Made by a program: the position numbers and the translations under genes. 64,000 bases of DNA from Rhynchonema sp. JSB1_4 (taxonomy: Eukaryota > Nematoda > Chromadorea > Monhysterida > Xyalidae): the NCBI GenBank assembly GCA_030248065.1, contig JASAMV010003304.1, positions 62,001-126,000 on the forward strand, read 5' to 3'. Below, piece after piece: positions 8,373 through 19,514 of the stretch. The number at the start of each line of letters is the position of its first letter. Position 1 is the first letter of the stretch. The notes under the pieces were generated by a model. That model was given only the letters and a program-made list of their open reading frames with translations. It ran no database searches and was not told where the DNA came from.

Positions 8373-9620
8373 CTGAATCAGATAAAACCCACAGCCACGG
8401 CGAAAAACGGCTGTATCTTTCGTGGACGCGTGGTCGGTCGGGTGGATTTCCGTATAATTAGTCGCTCGTGTTTTTACGGTAAATTTTCTTTATTTTTGGG
8501 TCGCGCGCGACTCGCGGAGGACGCTTGAATGAAAGAAAGCCACACCGGCAACGGGTGAAGCCAATGAAAAGCAGTGAAGAAAAGTGGTGACACGTTGTTG
8601 CGATGCACACCGTTACTCTCGTTATACTTGGTAGTAGGTGGGAAATCGGATTTTGAAATTTATTTTTTCCCAAATAGAGCCCCATAGGGCTTTATTCGAA
8701 CCATCTTCCGAATAGAGCTCCATGTAAAATTTTTCTACTTTTCGAATATGGTTCATACCTGATTGCAATGCAACACGCTTTGTGTCTTGTAGACGACTTT
8801 GTATAGACTATATTTCAGTTCTATGTGCATGAAAGACAAAGATCCAAAGTTCGTGAAACACAAAGTTCGTGTTTAAACTTTGACGTTGAGCTTGACGGTC
8901 AGCTTGACTTTGTTTTTGACCAAAAAGTACGAGATATCATGTAAAATAGCTCGTTTTGCTCCTTTTTTTATCGGTAAATTTAGATCACAAAATGGGTTCC
9001 TGAACGAAAAAAACCGAATAGAGCCCCATGGGGCTCTATTTGGAACATTTTCCGCGGGCTGTATAATAGGAGGGGGCTGTAGCCGGAAAACTCCGGTAGG
9101 TATGTTTTGAGGGACACAAAAGATAACTTTTCCACTGACTTGCATTTGCGTCGATCAGCTGCGATATAATCCTTTTGGTCATAACTTTGAGAACCTCGAA
9201 GGTATCTCTGTGGGTATATATGACAAAAAATTTACTTTTTTTAATGCAACTATGATTACAATGCTCCAGGGGTCACAGTAACACAAACGTTTAGGTATAA
9301 AGCATAGAATGAGCTGATTACTGTCATTTGTATCAAATCATGTCTCATATATCGTGGTGGGCAGGTCGGGTGCTTGGCTCACACATCACAGTGAGTGGTT
9401 GAGTTTGAACATAGTCTGTTCACAACAGTGTGCCCACAATACCAGCCATCTGACTTGACAACCACCGATGGGGTTTCATTCAACTCAACTGATGGGGTAG
9501 GGCATCACAATTTTGTGGCGCTGCTCTGCCCGCAGCTGGTAAAACATGCGTTTGTTGCAAATTCAGCTTCATTCACCGATCTGATTTTACGGAAAACACC
9601 GATAATTTCAACAACGAGAA
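8373..9620. other. Intergenic stretch between transposon cluster and kelch gene
   Basis: No gene was recognised. Two pairs of GAATAGAGCCCCAT-like motifs (about 8676-8725 and 9015-9045) resemble the CCCC-linked motifs of the MITEs to the left and probably mark a further decayed element. The promoter of the kelch gene should lie in the right half; no clear TATA element was picked out. Confidence 0.4.
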
Positions 9621-12600
9621 ATGCCATCGAATTTTCTCTCAACTGGTCATCACATCCTGATCTGGCTGCTTTCAATATCGAGAGGCTGTGCTGCTGATGA
9701 TGAAACTGATTGGACGATAACCAAAATGCGAGCCCTTCATCCCGACGGTTGGTCGGTTTTGTGACATTTGCTATGCAGTTTTATCTTTCTGCGAACGGGC
9801 CCAGATTTCAGAAGACATTTGTCACGATTCCATAATGCTCTACCAATCGACATATCCGGAAAGAATGCGTATCATCTTCAACAAAAAGGTGTGTCTTGCA
9901 ACAGACCAGTTCAACTGAAAATGCTCAAAGGTTTCGTCAATAATGCTAACCGTCAACTTTGACTCAGGGCGAGCCGATTGACATTTTGAAACAAGCCAAT
10001 ACGCGTTTCGAACCCATGCAAATGCTGGATACTAGATACAATATATATCGCCCCGTTTCTCAACCAAAACTGACAGTTGTTGGCGACACGCTATATGCCA
10101 TGCACCATAATTCGACAAGAAATAGTGCGTGATTTTTGGCATTTCTTATTCGATACAGACGCTGAAAAATAGAAATGAAAAACAAAACTTCCGTTCAGCC
10201 TACCAACATGAGCAAGGAGCATTGGTTAGCTCAATGAATTTGAAAACCAACAAGAAGAGTTGGATGTACAACGATGCGAATAAAATGTCCACCAAAAAGA
10301 AGTTTCAATGTGAGTTTCTAGAAAAACCCTAATTTCCGCGTTTTAAATTCAATCGGTCGACTTTCAGCTCCGGTCACGTATCTGCGAGAAAAGAACGAGT
10401 TGTGGGCGTGCAGCTGTGAGATGTGCTGCAAAAACCATGCCAGTAAAGCGGCAACACACAACTGCAACACGCTATGTGAAGCGTACAATCTCGACAACAA
10501 GACATGGCGAGTGATACCCGAATACAAGCATGCCGGCATGGGTGACGGATGCATGTATGGAGTGGCCTATGCCGCCTATGAGGTTCTTTGTTTTCTTGGT
10601 TCTCAGCTGCTTACTGTTGAAGCATTAGGCTTTATTTTCTCACTGAATGAACAAACCTAACGTCCTACGGATTGGTTCAATATCAGCTGTTTTACAGCTA
10701 ATGTGAACTGCACAGCAATGTGCCTTTCCCGTTTCAACATGTCTTCGCAAACAGGTGGTGCACCAGCTCATCGTCAGTACGAATGCACTGGGTGCTGTCT
10801 TCTGGACGTGCTTTGCACAAAAGACGATATAGATCAATAACGATACGATTTAGCCGAAGGCTTTAGACGATAGCATTATGGGCAGAAACTGCATCGACAG
10901 ATCTAACGCAATGCGTGCCCACGAGGCCAAATCGTATCGTTATTGGTCAGTACGAATGTATTACACATAAAAAAATTTTACAGTGTAAAACGGGCAGCGG
11001 TTAACTCCCTGGGCAGTTCCATAGACGTCCGATGTATGTATGTATATCTGTTAGTGTTCCAATTGACGGGAACAATTTCAGAACGGTGTGTACGTGTCGG
11101 GAGGGCATTGTCGCGAGGCAAGCCAAACGAGTGAGGGCAACAGGTACTTGCTGGTGTATAGGGACGGAGCGTGGCACATGAGACAACCGATGTGGCACGC
11201 ACGCATCCGACACGCGATGGTCGTTGATGGAGACACCCTCGTGGTGGGTGTTCCTTGTGCTTACAACAGGCTCTTTTATAAGTCTTGGCCGAAGATCAGG
11301 CCCAGAGGTCGAATCTAACGGGGCTTGCTTAACGACAAGGCCCTTGAAAAACAACAAATTTGCCATAATTGATGTTATAACACGGGGCGTACACTTGGTG
11401 ATTTTTTCATGGTCACCACGCCCACGCGAAGTATTGACAAACCACGAGTAACAAACGCAGGTGTGCGGCGGCACAGACATCGTTTACAACATCATTAGGG
11501 ATGACAGTGGACCGTTCCTGACATCCTGTGAACGCTACTATCCATCGCTCGACAGATGGGAAATGATGGCTGACTACACAGCAGACCCAAAACAAGCTGT
11601 CGTCTATGCTGAATTTGTGAGAGCAAGTCAGTCACCGAAAGCGTGGACAGCGCACGGGTTTCGTTCGTTTCATTCTGTACGAGCTTACCAGATGATCGTC
11701 AACATACTGTATGTATATATATGCGAGACGCTGAGGTGATGACCCATCTAACCAACTAATGTGATAAACTTGCAGCACTAATTTTGACCAGCGTGAAAGT
11801 TGCATGATACGAAGCCAAGCAAAATTTGTCAGTGCTTTCCCGTAGTCTAACCGCAGTCCTGACTTGCCGCTAACGTTGTTACGGCTGCATGTCATTGTCA
11901 ATTTCAATTGGCTTGGCAGGTGGCACACTTGTGCTGCTCGGTGGCCGCAACTATGAGCGACGTTACAACACCCGAGTGTTCTATCTGCGAAAGGGCCAGA
12001 CGGTATGGGAGACATCAGAGTCGGTGTTCTTGGAAGGCGACAGCATGTTTGGGGACCAATGGTCCGTGCACTCACCGGGAGCCGTCGCCATTCCTGCCAA
12101 ATACACGCATGTCAAATGTCGACCAGCAGGTTTCATGATTTCACGAGGTTATTCGATTATTATAATGCACGTACTTGAACAATAAAATTGCATACCTGCA
12201 GCAATTTCCTTTACGTTTCAGATGGGCTGGGCGAAACAATGAGTGGTGATAACAAGTCAGCCGCATTGTCACCTACCGTAACCATCGTAATCGTAGTGGT
12301 TGTATGCGTTGGTTAGTTACGAACAAAAGTAATGGCTGTTGTATATTAGTGCGAAATCGATCTGACAATATCACTGAAAGTGAAACATCACCTCCTACAG
12401 CTGTGCTGTGCGCGGTGTTGGTGGCGATTGCCGGTTTTGTGTACGACCGTCGGTTGAAGGCAAAGGACAAGAGACGACGATCGAGATACAGACGACACCG
12501 ACGTAAACATCGACTACGAAGAATGACCGGCGAGAAGAAAGTCGGCCCCAGTCTGTCGCCTAATGAGCCTGGTGATCTAGAAAAAGACGCCGCTGATGAT

Positions 12601-12753
12601 GAAAACAGAAAAGAAGATGAACATAAGGAGCAGAGAAATGAAGGAGGAAACTTTGATCTGGACAAAGAAAGAGACACTAGGTTGCAGAACGAATATCACC
12701 ACTACCACCATCATGACAGACGACATTCAAGAACAAAACCAGAACGTGACTGA
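9621..12753 (+). CDS. Kelch-repeat type I membrane protein
   Basis: Proposed exons are 9621-9747, 9779-9888, 9968-10124, 10199-10309, 10368-10582, 11082-11243, 11461-11626, 11920-12129, 12222-12311 and 12401-12753. They are phase-compatible throughout and give 566 aa. A hydrophobic N-terminus (HHILIWLLSI, residues about 10-20) looks like a signal peptide. Residues about 90-410 hold kelch-like blades: LTVVGDTLYAM, NGVYVSGGHC, DGDTLVVCGG and GTLVLLGGRNYE, each followed by a Tyr/Trp strand such as KTWRVIP or DRWEMMAD. Two blades carry Cys clusters (WACSCEMCC), which fits an extracellular beta-propeller. A membrane segment at about 438-462 (VTIVIVVVVCV then VLCAVLVAIAGF) is followed by a very basic stop-transfer tail, an acidic stretch and a His-rich end. 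Intron 1 would be only 31 bp, so the first exon is the least sure. I know no named orthologue. Confidence 0.72.
10836..10946. repeat. Short inverted-repeat element in kelch intron 5
   Basis: The inverted pair CAATAACGATACGATTT / AAATCGTATCGTTATTG sits about 110 bp apart. The sequence GTCAGTACGAATG occurs both 60 bp upstream (near 10775) and just downstream (near 10948). This looks like a small foldback element with a local duplication. Its boundaries are uncertain. Confidence 0.5.
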
Positions 12754-12987
12754 CAGTACCGACATATACAACCGACAAAATGCAAGCAAATCAACAAACG
12801 TGATCATTAATAACTACTGTTGGGTGCCAATCTCTGACAAGCAGCTTGCTTCTCTAAACTTTAAACCGCAGCAGAGATAATTCGACCGATCCGTAATCAT
12901 TTTCTTTTGCGATTTCCCATTTATCGGTGCTCCCTAATTCTTGCAAACCCATGAACAAATCCTCAATACTGATTTACTGCTCAATCA

Positions 12988-12993
12988 ATAAAA
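12988..12993 (+). terminator. Likely polyadenylation signal AATAAA of the kelch gene
   Basis: This is the first canonical AATAAA after the stop codon at 12751-12753, about 235 bp downstream, in an A/T-rich 3' region. Confidence 0.4.
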
Positions 12994-13175
12994 TCGGCGT
13001 TCGATTTAGTTCGCTTTTATCGATCACATACAAGAAAACACTTGATTGAGATGCTAATTAATCTAACGAAAAGAAATCAACCATACGACTAGCGTCATAC
13101 AAATGCAAATAGAAATCACAAACAAGCAACTATAATTATTAATCAAACAATCTAATATTGTCCACCGTTAAGGTG

Positions 13176-16100
13176 CTAGGATGGCACGTCAAATAGTCGA
13201 TCATCAACGTCTTGTGCAGAGAGCGGACAGCTGTACGTTCCATTCGCGTGTTTCTCGCATCCCATGTAGAATGCTCGGAAGCCAATCGTGGTCACGCCGG
13301 TGGAATCCGTTGAAAATCGAACTGTCAGGTTCGTGTTTTGCGAGTATAATTCTTCGTAGATGTAGCCGGACAACCTGCACCATGGAATAAAGATCTCTGT
13401 TGCTCATGGTGCTTGATGATGAACAATATACAGTAATGTGACAACAGCGTTGACTCCGACGCGCGCCCGATATGTGCAATACTGGTGAGTCATGTAATGA
13501 GCGAGCAGAATGTAAGTGAACAGAACTCTGCTCTAATTATGTACATTCATGCATATTCTTTACATTTTTAACAGTAACCCTAAAAAATTTCCCGACCCCA
13601 GCCCCAACCCACATTCTGGTGCCATTAACCGTGCCATAAACCGTGACGAAATCGAACCCTCTCCATGTTTCGCCGTAAATCCTCACAAACGCCACCAAAT
13701 TGTTCGGGACAACGATGTGATAGATACAATTTAGATTGTTGCAGTATCGATCAGGATAGGTTGGTGATTGGACAATGCCTTCGACACCACCGTAGATCAT
13801 TGATGGGTCCGGGCATCGGCACACGGGGGGCTCAGGACTGGGCGGGATGGGCGGCAGCGGTTTCGGGCCTGCAAGCGACGGGGTTGTTTGCTCGATGAAG
13901 GTTGCGTGAATCTCCTTCAAATTGAACAAACCGCCGAGATTAGATCTCCATTCGAGCAGAAAGCCAGAATCAGTGTTCTTATCATCCGACCAGAAACTGA
14001 CACCAATCGTGTTCGACATGCTGTAGTAGAGGCGATTGACATTGCCCGAAAATCTGAAATACAATGATGCATGAAAAAGTAACAAAAATGTATTTTTAAT
14101 AAAACTCACATTGGCGCCACGTAGAACGTGCACACGGACTCGTAGATTGAGATTACATCCTTTCCCTTCTCTGTGAATCCATACGCAAACAGTTGCACAA
14201 CGAAACCCGGTTGCACACGAATCTGAACAGTTTACAAAGTGTGCCTGAATAATTTTGCATAAGAAACAACCACATGTACATGTACTGTACGTATGTAACG
14301 TATACCTGCATCTGACACCTCATATTGTTGCAGTAATTGAAGAGCACAATACTGCCGGATGGTCCAGAATGGTATTCATCCGGACAGGTGGCGGTGCATT
14401 GACGTGTGTCACGAGCGTGCAACGTCGAATATGGCAGAGCTGCAGAAATTTCACTTTTCAGAACTGAACAATTTTGTCAAGACTTTGCTGACCAACCGAC
14501 AGCATTGCTTCGGTCTTCTTCGTAATCCACCCTGTCAGCCAGTATGTCATGTATCGCACGATATTCACCAACGAAGCCCATCGCCGTTCCTGTTTCGTTC
14601 GTGCTCAAGCCAAGGATCATCTCATTTGATGTGCTGTAGAACACGCGGTCGAACGTGCTGTCAAGTCTGGAAGTTTCTTTATTCCTTAACTTTTTACAGT
14701 GAGATAAAGGCTTTGAATTCGACACTCACGTGGGAATCACTGTCACTTCACATGTGGTGTTCAGCACAATTATTTCGTCGTGCGACATCACCTGCTTGTC
14801 ATTCCACGGCTCCAACTCTCCCAAAATCCTCAGCTGCACTATGTAGGGCTTCGGTACTTGAATGTAATACCGACACCGCAGATTGTTGCAATATGGATTC
14901 GGGTAGTTGGGGGACTCAATTCGACCCATCATGCCTGTGTAGGGCTCGGTTGGACATTCACATGTGGAGTTGCTGGTGGTTGTGCTGGGTGACGTTGGTG
15001 TGGTCCCGGTATTTCCAGTGGTTGATCCGCTAGAGGGGGTTCCGGTACTAGTAGCGGTTGTCGTGCTTCCGGTACTTGTGGTGGTTGATCCAGTTGAAGT
15101 GGTTCCGGTACTAGCACTGGTTGGCGTTGTTCCGGTACTAGTAGCGGTTGGTGTGGTTCCAGTATTTGTAGTGGTTGATCTAGTTGAAGTGGTTGCGGTA
15201 CTAGTAGTAGTGGTTGGCGTGGTTCCGGTATTTGTAGTGGTTGGCCCACTAGAGATGGTTCCGGTACCAGTAGTGATTGGCGTGGTTCCGGTATTTGTAG
15301 TGGTTGGCAAACTAGAGGTGGTTCCGGTACCAGTAGTGGTTGGCGTGGTTCCGGTATTTGTGGTGGTCGGACCACTAGAGGTGGTTCCGGTACCAGTAGT
15401 GGTTGGCGTGGTTCCGGTATTTGTAGTGGTTGGCCCACTAGAGGTGGTTCCGGTACCAGTAGTGGTTGGCGTGGTTCCGGTATTTGTGGTGGTCGGACCA
15501 CTAGAGGTGGTTCCGGTACCAGTAGTGGTTGGCGTGGTTCCGGTATTTGTAGTGGTTGGCCCACTAGAGGTAGTTCCGGTACCAGTAGTGGTTGGCGTGG
15601 TTCCGGTATTTGTAGTGGTTGGCCCACTAGAGGTGGTTCCGGTACCAGTAGTGGTTGGCGTGGTTCCGGTATTTGTAGTGGTTGATTCAAATGAAGTGGT
15701 GCTGGTTGGCGTGGTTCCGGTGTTTGTAGTGGTTGGTCCGCTTGAGGTGGTTCCAGTAGTACCACTAGTGGTTGGCGCGGTTCCCGTATTGGTAGTGACT
15801 GACGTGGTTCCGGTCGCAGTTGTGGTTGGTGTGGTATGGGCAGCAGTTGTGGAAGTCGATGGCGCCCCGTTATCTGCGTTTGTGTATAGTCCAACCACGT
15901 GCTCTTGAGAGACTCTTTTTAAAGCTTGCTTGGCCAGATTCAAAAATGCGCCGGTTACACGTGTTTTCGCAAACAAAAGAAAGAGATTGGGCCGAGAGAC
16001 ATGCTGACAAGTTCCAGCTGACTGACCTCAATTTGTTGCGTGCTTGCGCAAAGAGCAACGTCGTTCAACACACAAATGTTTTGGTAGTCAAAAGGGAACC

Positions 16101-16537
16101 TACGCACCGAGGTTGAGAGCGTGTTTTTTAAAAAATACGTGCGTTTCTCTTTCTTTCATTTCCGAAATACGTGGAACCGGAACATTATTGGATCCGTTCA
16201 AGTCAGCTTCAAAATAAGTCGTCTGAGTTCGTGGCTGGATTATACTTAAGAGTTTCGCGCAGTTGGTGTGAATAGCATAAGTAATATAACAACAATTGGC
16301 TGACAAAATTGGAGAACTGTTGATCGCTTGCTCGTGGTGAAACATCAGCTGATAAAGTGACTTACATTCGCAACGTTGCCCATACCACGGCCACACACAG
16401 AAGCACCAGCCATCTCCTAATGGTGTGCCGCCATGTAAGCAGTAATTCGTCGTCGCTTCGAGTGGCACTTCAGTGAATCCATCTGCGATTGCTGCTCTCC
16501 AAAATAGCACAAATAAAAGGAACTGCTTCATTTTCAC
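13176..16537 (-). CDS. Secreted EGF - mucin - triple CUB protein
   Basis: Exons in transcript order are 16537-16366, 16017-14730, 14666-14497, 14439-14306, 14222-14110, 14053-13613 and 13374-13176. Phases agree at every junction and give 838 aa. A signal peptide (KQFLLFVLFWRAAIADG) is followed by one EGF-like module (YCLHGGTPLGDGWCFC ... GQRCE). Residues about 106-409 are a Thr/Pro/Ser/Gly mucin region made of 21-residue repeats. Three CUB modules follow, each opening with the same motif: YPNPYCNNLRC, FNYCNNMRC and YPDRYCNNLNC. This Cys-spaced CUB variant resembles nematode CUB proteins. There is no C-terminal membrane segment or obvious GPI signal, so the product is probably a secreted, heavily O-glycosylated surface-coat or matrix protein. 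The next gene (ZP type) has the same orientation. The donor of the third exon is GTTGGT. Function is not known. Confidence 0.87.
15010..15720. repeat. 63-bp tandem coding repeat (mucin domain)
   Basis: About eight near-identical 63-bp units, with more diverged units on either side, encode 21 residues each (TTTNTGTTPTTTGTG plus TTSSGP on the minus strand). The central units differ at only a few bases, pointing to recent unequal exchange or gene conversion. Length polymorphism between individuals is likely. Confidence 0.9.
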
Positions 16538-17183
16538 TTTTTCTTTGTTTGAAAAGTTTGTAGTAGGCTGTGACAGGCAATACTATTATCGTGGACAGTA
16601 ATGGGCAGCCAAGCGGCACAGTGTCAAAGTTATTGCAAAGATGCAATGTAGTTCACTGCCCGTTTTTATCAGTACGAGTCCTGCTGGACCGGGCGTGGCT
16701 CGTTTGTGTAATCAAAATATTGCACATCGTTTTGTTTATAATCATAAAAGATTGCTGCTGTTGCAAGCACAGTTGATGAAATAAATCCTTCTCCAACAGA
16801 CCGCATAATCATCAATTAAGAATAGAAAGGCATGCATTGGATAATTCTCGCACGTGATTAGCAGATCAATATGATTTGTAATTATTATGTACACCATATT
16901 ACCGCCGAACCACCGCATTGAATTAAAAATAAATGAAGGAAAACACGGCGAAGTCAAATGGAATGCTCAGGCAAAATCACGGTTTTCGGTGAATCAAGCT
17001 TGGAATGTTTGAATGTTGTCATCGTTATGCAAAAAAAATAAGCACAAAAATACTGAGATTATAACAGACACCAGAAGATCAGCTGTGAAAAACAAGAAAA
17101 TGTGGGTCTATGGCGCGAAATGAAGCTGCATTACGCATTAAAAGTGTAACAATTTTCAAGTTTCATATCCGAAATCGCACCCG
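16538..17183. other. Spacer between the CUB-mucin gene and the ZP gene
   Basis: No gene or repeat was recognised in these 646 bp. The sequence is A/T-rich and should hold the promoter of the CUB-mucin gene and the 3' end of the ZP gene, both on the minus strand. Confidence 0.5.
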
Positions 17184-19514
17184 TCAAGTCCCGTTAGCTT
17201 TGGCGACGATCCTATTTGTGCTGCGTTGTGCGATGTGCACCAGAAATAAGATTGAACCAACGAAGAACACAAATGAACTGAGAAAGAATGAAACGAGTAG
17301 AATTCGATTTGAGCAAAGTTGTTGCATAAAGAAGTCATCTGGTGCCGATAAGGGGGACAGACGTTTGTGTGAGTTGGAGCGGCGACGGGAAGGCGACGAA
17401 TCTGGAACGAGAACTAGGTGTGATTGGTTGATTGTGACCTGAGCAAGAAAACTGTTTCTTATTTCGATGGACATTACAGTATTCCAACCGAATTACCGAC
17501 ACTGATTACCGGTGTATCCACTTTGATATGCTGCCCTAGCATACGGGCCTGTCACACCTAATTTTTCTTTGCCAGGACATTCTTCTTTTTTTGTACAATG
17601 CTAAAAAAAGCTGTCCAACCACCAAATTCGAACGGTTCGTCATCGAAGTCGATATCGTGATTCTCGTCGATCACCAGTATCTCCTTGGTCATCACATCCC
17701 AGTCCATGCCAATGTCATTCATCGATTCTCGGTGATGTTTGACGGGCGATTGATACGGACGACTGGCATCGATGACGTCACGTTTCGAACGCAACACCCT
17801 AAGACGCGGGATGCGATTGCGCTCCAGGGCACCACGCGATCGACAGGAGGGAGGCTGGAAAGTTTGCAGAAAGTTCAATCGTAAAGAAAGAAGTACATAT
17901 TATTGCGCTTTTTTGTCTGTGCGTCACGCACGAATTCAGTATTTCTTTCATTTCTCACCGTCAAATTGTGACAATTGCCATCGATCCTGGTGCAGATTCG
18001 GATTTGACATCGGAAATAGATGAACGAATTGTCGGGGTATTTGAACACCTGACTCTGACTGTAGGCCAACGTCAGGTCGTTGCTGTATTGCAGGTCAGGC
18101 AGCAGCTCTGCGTCCAGCGTGCAACTGGAGATTGAGCAAATATGATCAACTGATAATGACACAACTGAACTTTTCGTGGAAACTTTGAATTAAACGCACC
18201 CGCTTTCATCCAATATTTGTGTCCTCTCGCCTCCTGTGTCCTCAACATAGCAACTGTGCACCATCATACCGTAGGCTTCTGAAAACGTGCTTGTGTATCC
18301 GAACCATGATTTTACATAAAAATTTGTTTACCACATGCATTGAAACATCACCCACCGTTCCCAATGCACTGCCATCTGTGGTACACCTGATCACCCACTT
18401 GTGCCGTGCGCACCAATGGTCCGTTAGCCGTGCCACGTCGCACTGTGTATGAACACTCAGGCATGGCCAGTTCGTGCGTTAGTGCACCCGTCGGGATCAT
18501 ACTGGAACAAGGGTGCGAAACATCAGACTATTTTCGGGGGCGAACTGGAAAGTTCCCTGTTGTAAATTCCCTTTATTCACACAGTAAACATGTCGCAATC
18601 TCCTTGTCATCACGCCCATATTTTGAGGTTAGACGCATATACAGTATACTAACGATGCTTTGGTGCACCATCGGTCAGCTAAACAGCATTAATAATGCAC
18701 GAAAAATGAAAGCACAAATATTCGTCCAATCAAGCCCACCTGACATCGAACGACTGTGTCAGCGTTTGTTGCTCTTCGGCGTAGAAGCATCTAATGTGAT
18801 ACGCCTTATCACCGCGAGTTATGAAAATGTTGTGAAACTGCACCATCAATGTATTCGCGTAAATTATGCCCGGCGGTTGCAGCTGTAACGTGAAAAACGG
18901 GTAATTATGTGATTTTTCAGTTTAGCCGTTTGCTAACGTATATTGCTGTGTTGGGTTGAAAAAAGAGGTTGGGCCCTTGACGCGAACCTGCCGTATCCTC
19001 TCGGTGTTGCACAGATTGTACTCGACAGCAACACGCAATGTTCGACTGTCATTGGCCGACGCCGGATGTTGACTGAAGTCGGTCACACACTCTTCACGGT
19101 TGGAGTTGCCTGAATCAGCAAGGTGCTGGATCTGATAAATAATTGTGCAGAGTGGGAAGTCAATCGGGAATTAACAGTTAACTAACAAGTCAGTTTTCCC
19201 AATCATGAGACCTGGCAATTAACACGGTCAGCTAAAAACACACCGCGTTCAAGTCACGCACCTTTTAGAAACACTCTGCCACCAAACGAATCCTCCGTGT
19301 TGATCACGACCCTGATGCGCGCCGCCTCGCATGTGATCTCGGGCAGATTCACCACAGCGTTGCGCTCACACAAACATCGGGTGGTGAGAAAACCAATCTG
19401 AAGCGTTCTTTTGCCGCGTTAAGTCAGTTTCAGATTGATTTTTCTGAGTTCATAAAACGCAAAAAAGAATAACATATAGAAACTGACCAATATCAAGCCG
19501 CTGCGAATCAGCAT
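17184..19514 (-). CDS. Cuticlin-like zona pellucida (ZP) domain membrane protein
   Basis: Exons in transcript order are 19514-19488, 19397-19262, 19109-18988, 18882-18740, 18501-18356, 18278-18200, 18124-17959, 17854-17623 and 17401-17184. All nine join in phase and give 422 aa. A signal peptide begins MLIRSGLILIGF. The ZP-N half has NLPEITCEAARIRV and GGRVFLKG. The linker and ZP-C half have GIIYANTLMVQFH, YHIRCFYAEE, GDQVYHRWQC, YGMMVHSCYVED, QILDESGC and FIYFRCQIRIC, matching cuticlins step by step. A furin-type site (RSKR) at about residue 297 is followed by a single membrane helix (LLVSFFLSSFVFFVGSILFL, about 384-405) and a short basic tail. Family members are cleaved, shed and polymerised into cuticle or other apical matrix. 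The neighbouring minus-strand gene also encodes a secreted protein. The exact cuticlin subfamily cannot be assigned. Confidence 0.93.

Noticed and set aside
10661..10831. Possible extra kelch exon with Cys-rich frame (NVNCTAMCLSRF)
   Set aside because: Its phases do not fit the neighbouring exons without weak donors, whereas joining 10582 directly to 11082 is in phase and completes a kelch strand.
14929..15908. Long ORFs of 314 and 321 codons on both strands over the mucin region
   Set aside because: They are shadows of the 63-bp repeat. Only the minus-strand Thr-rich frame connects in phase to the EGF and CUB exons.
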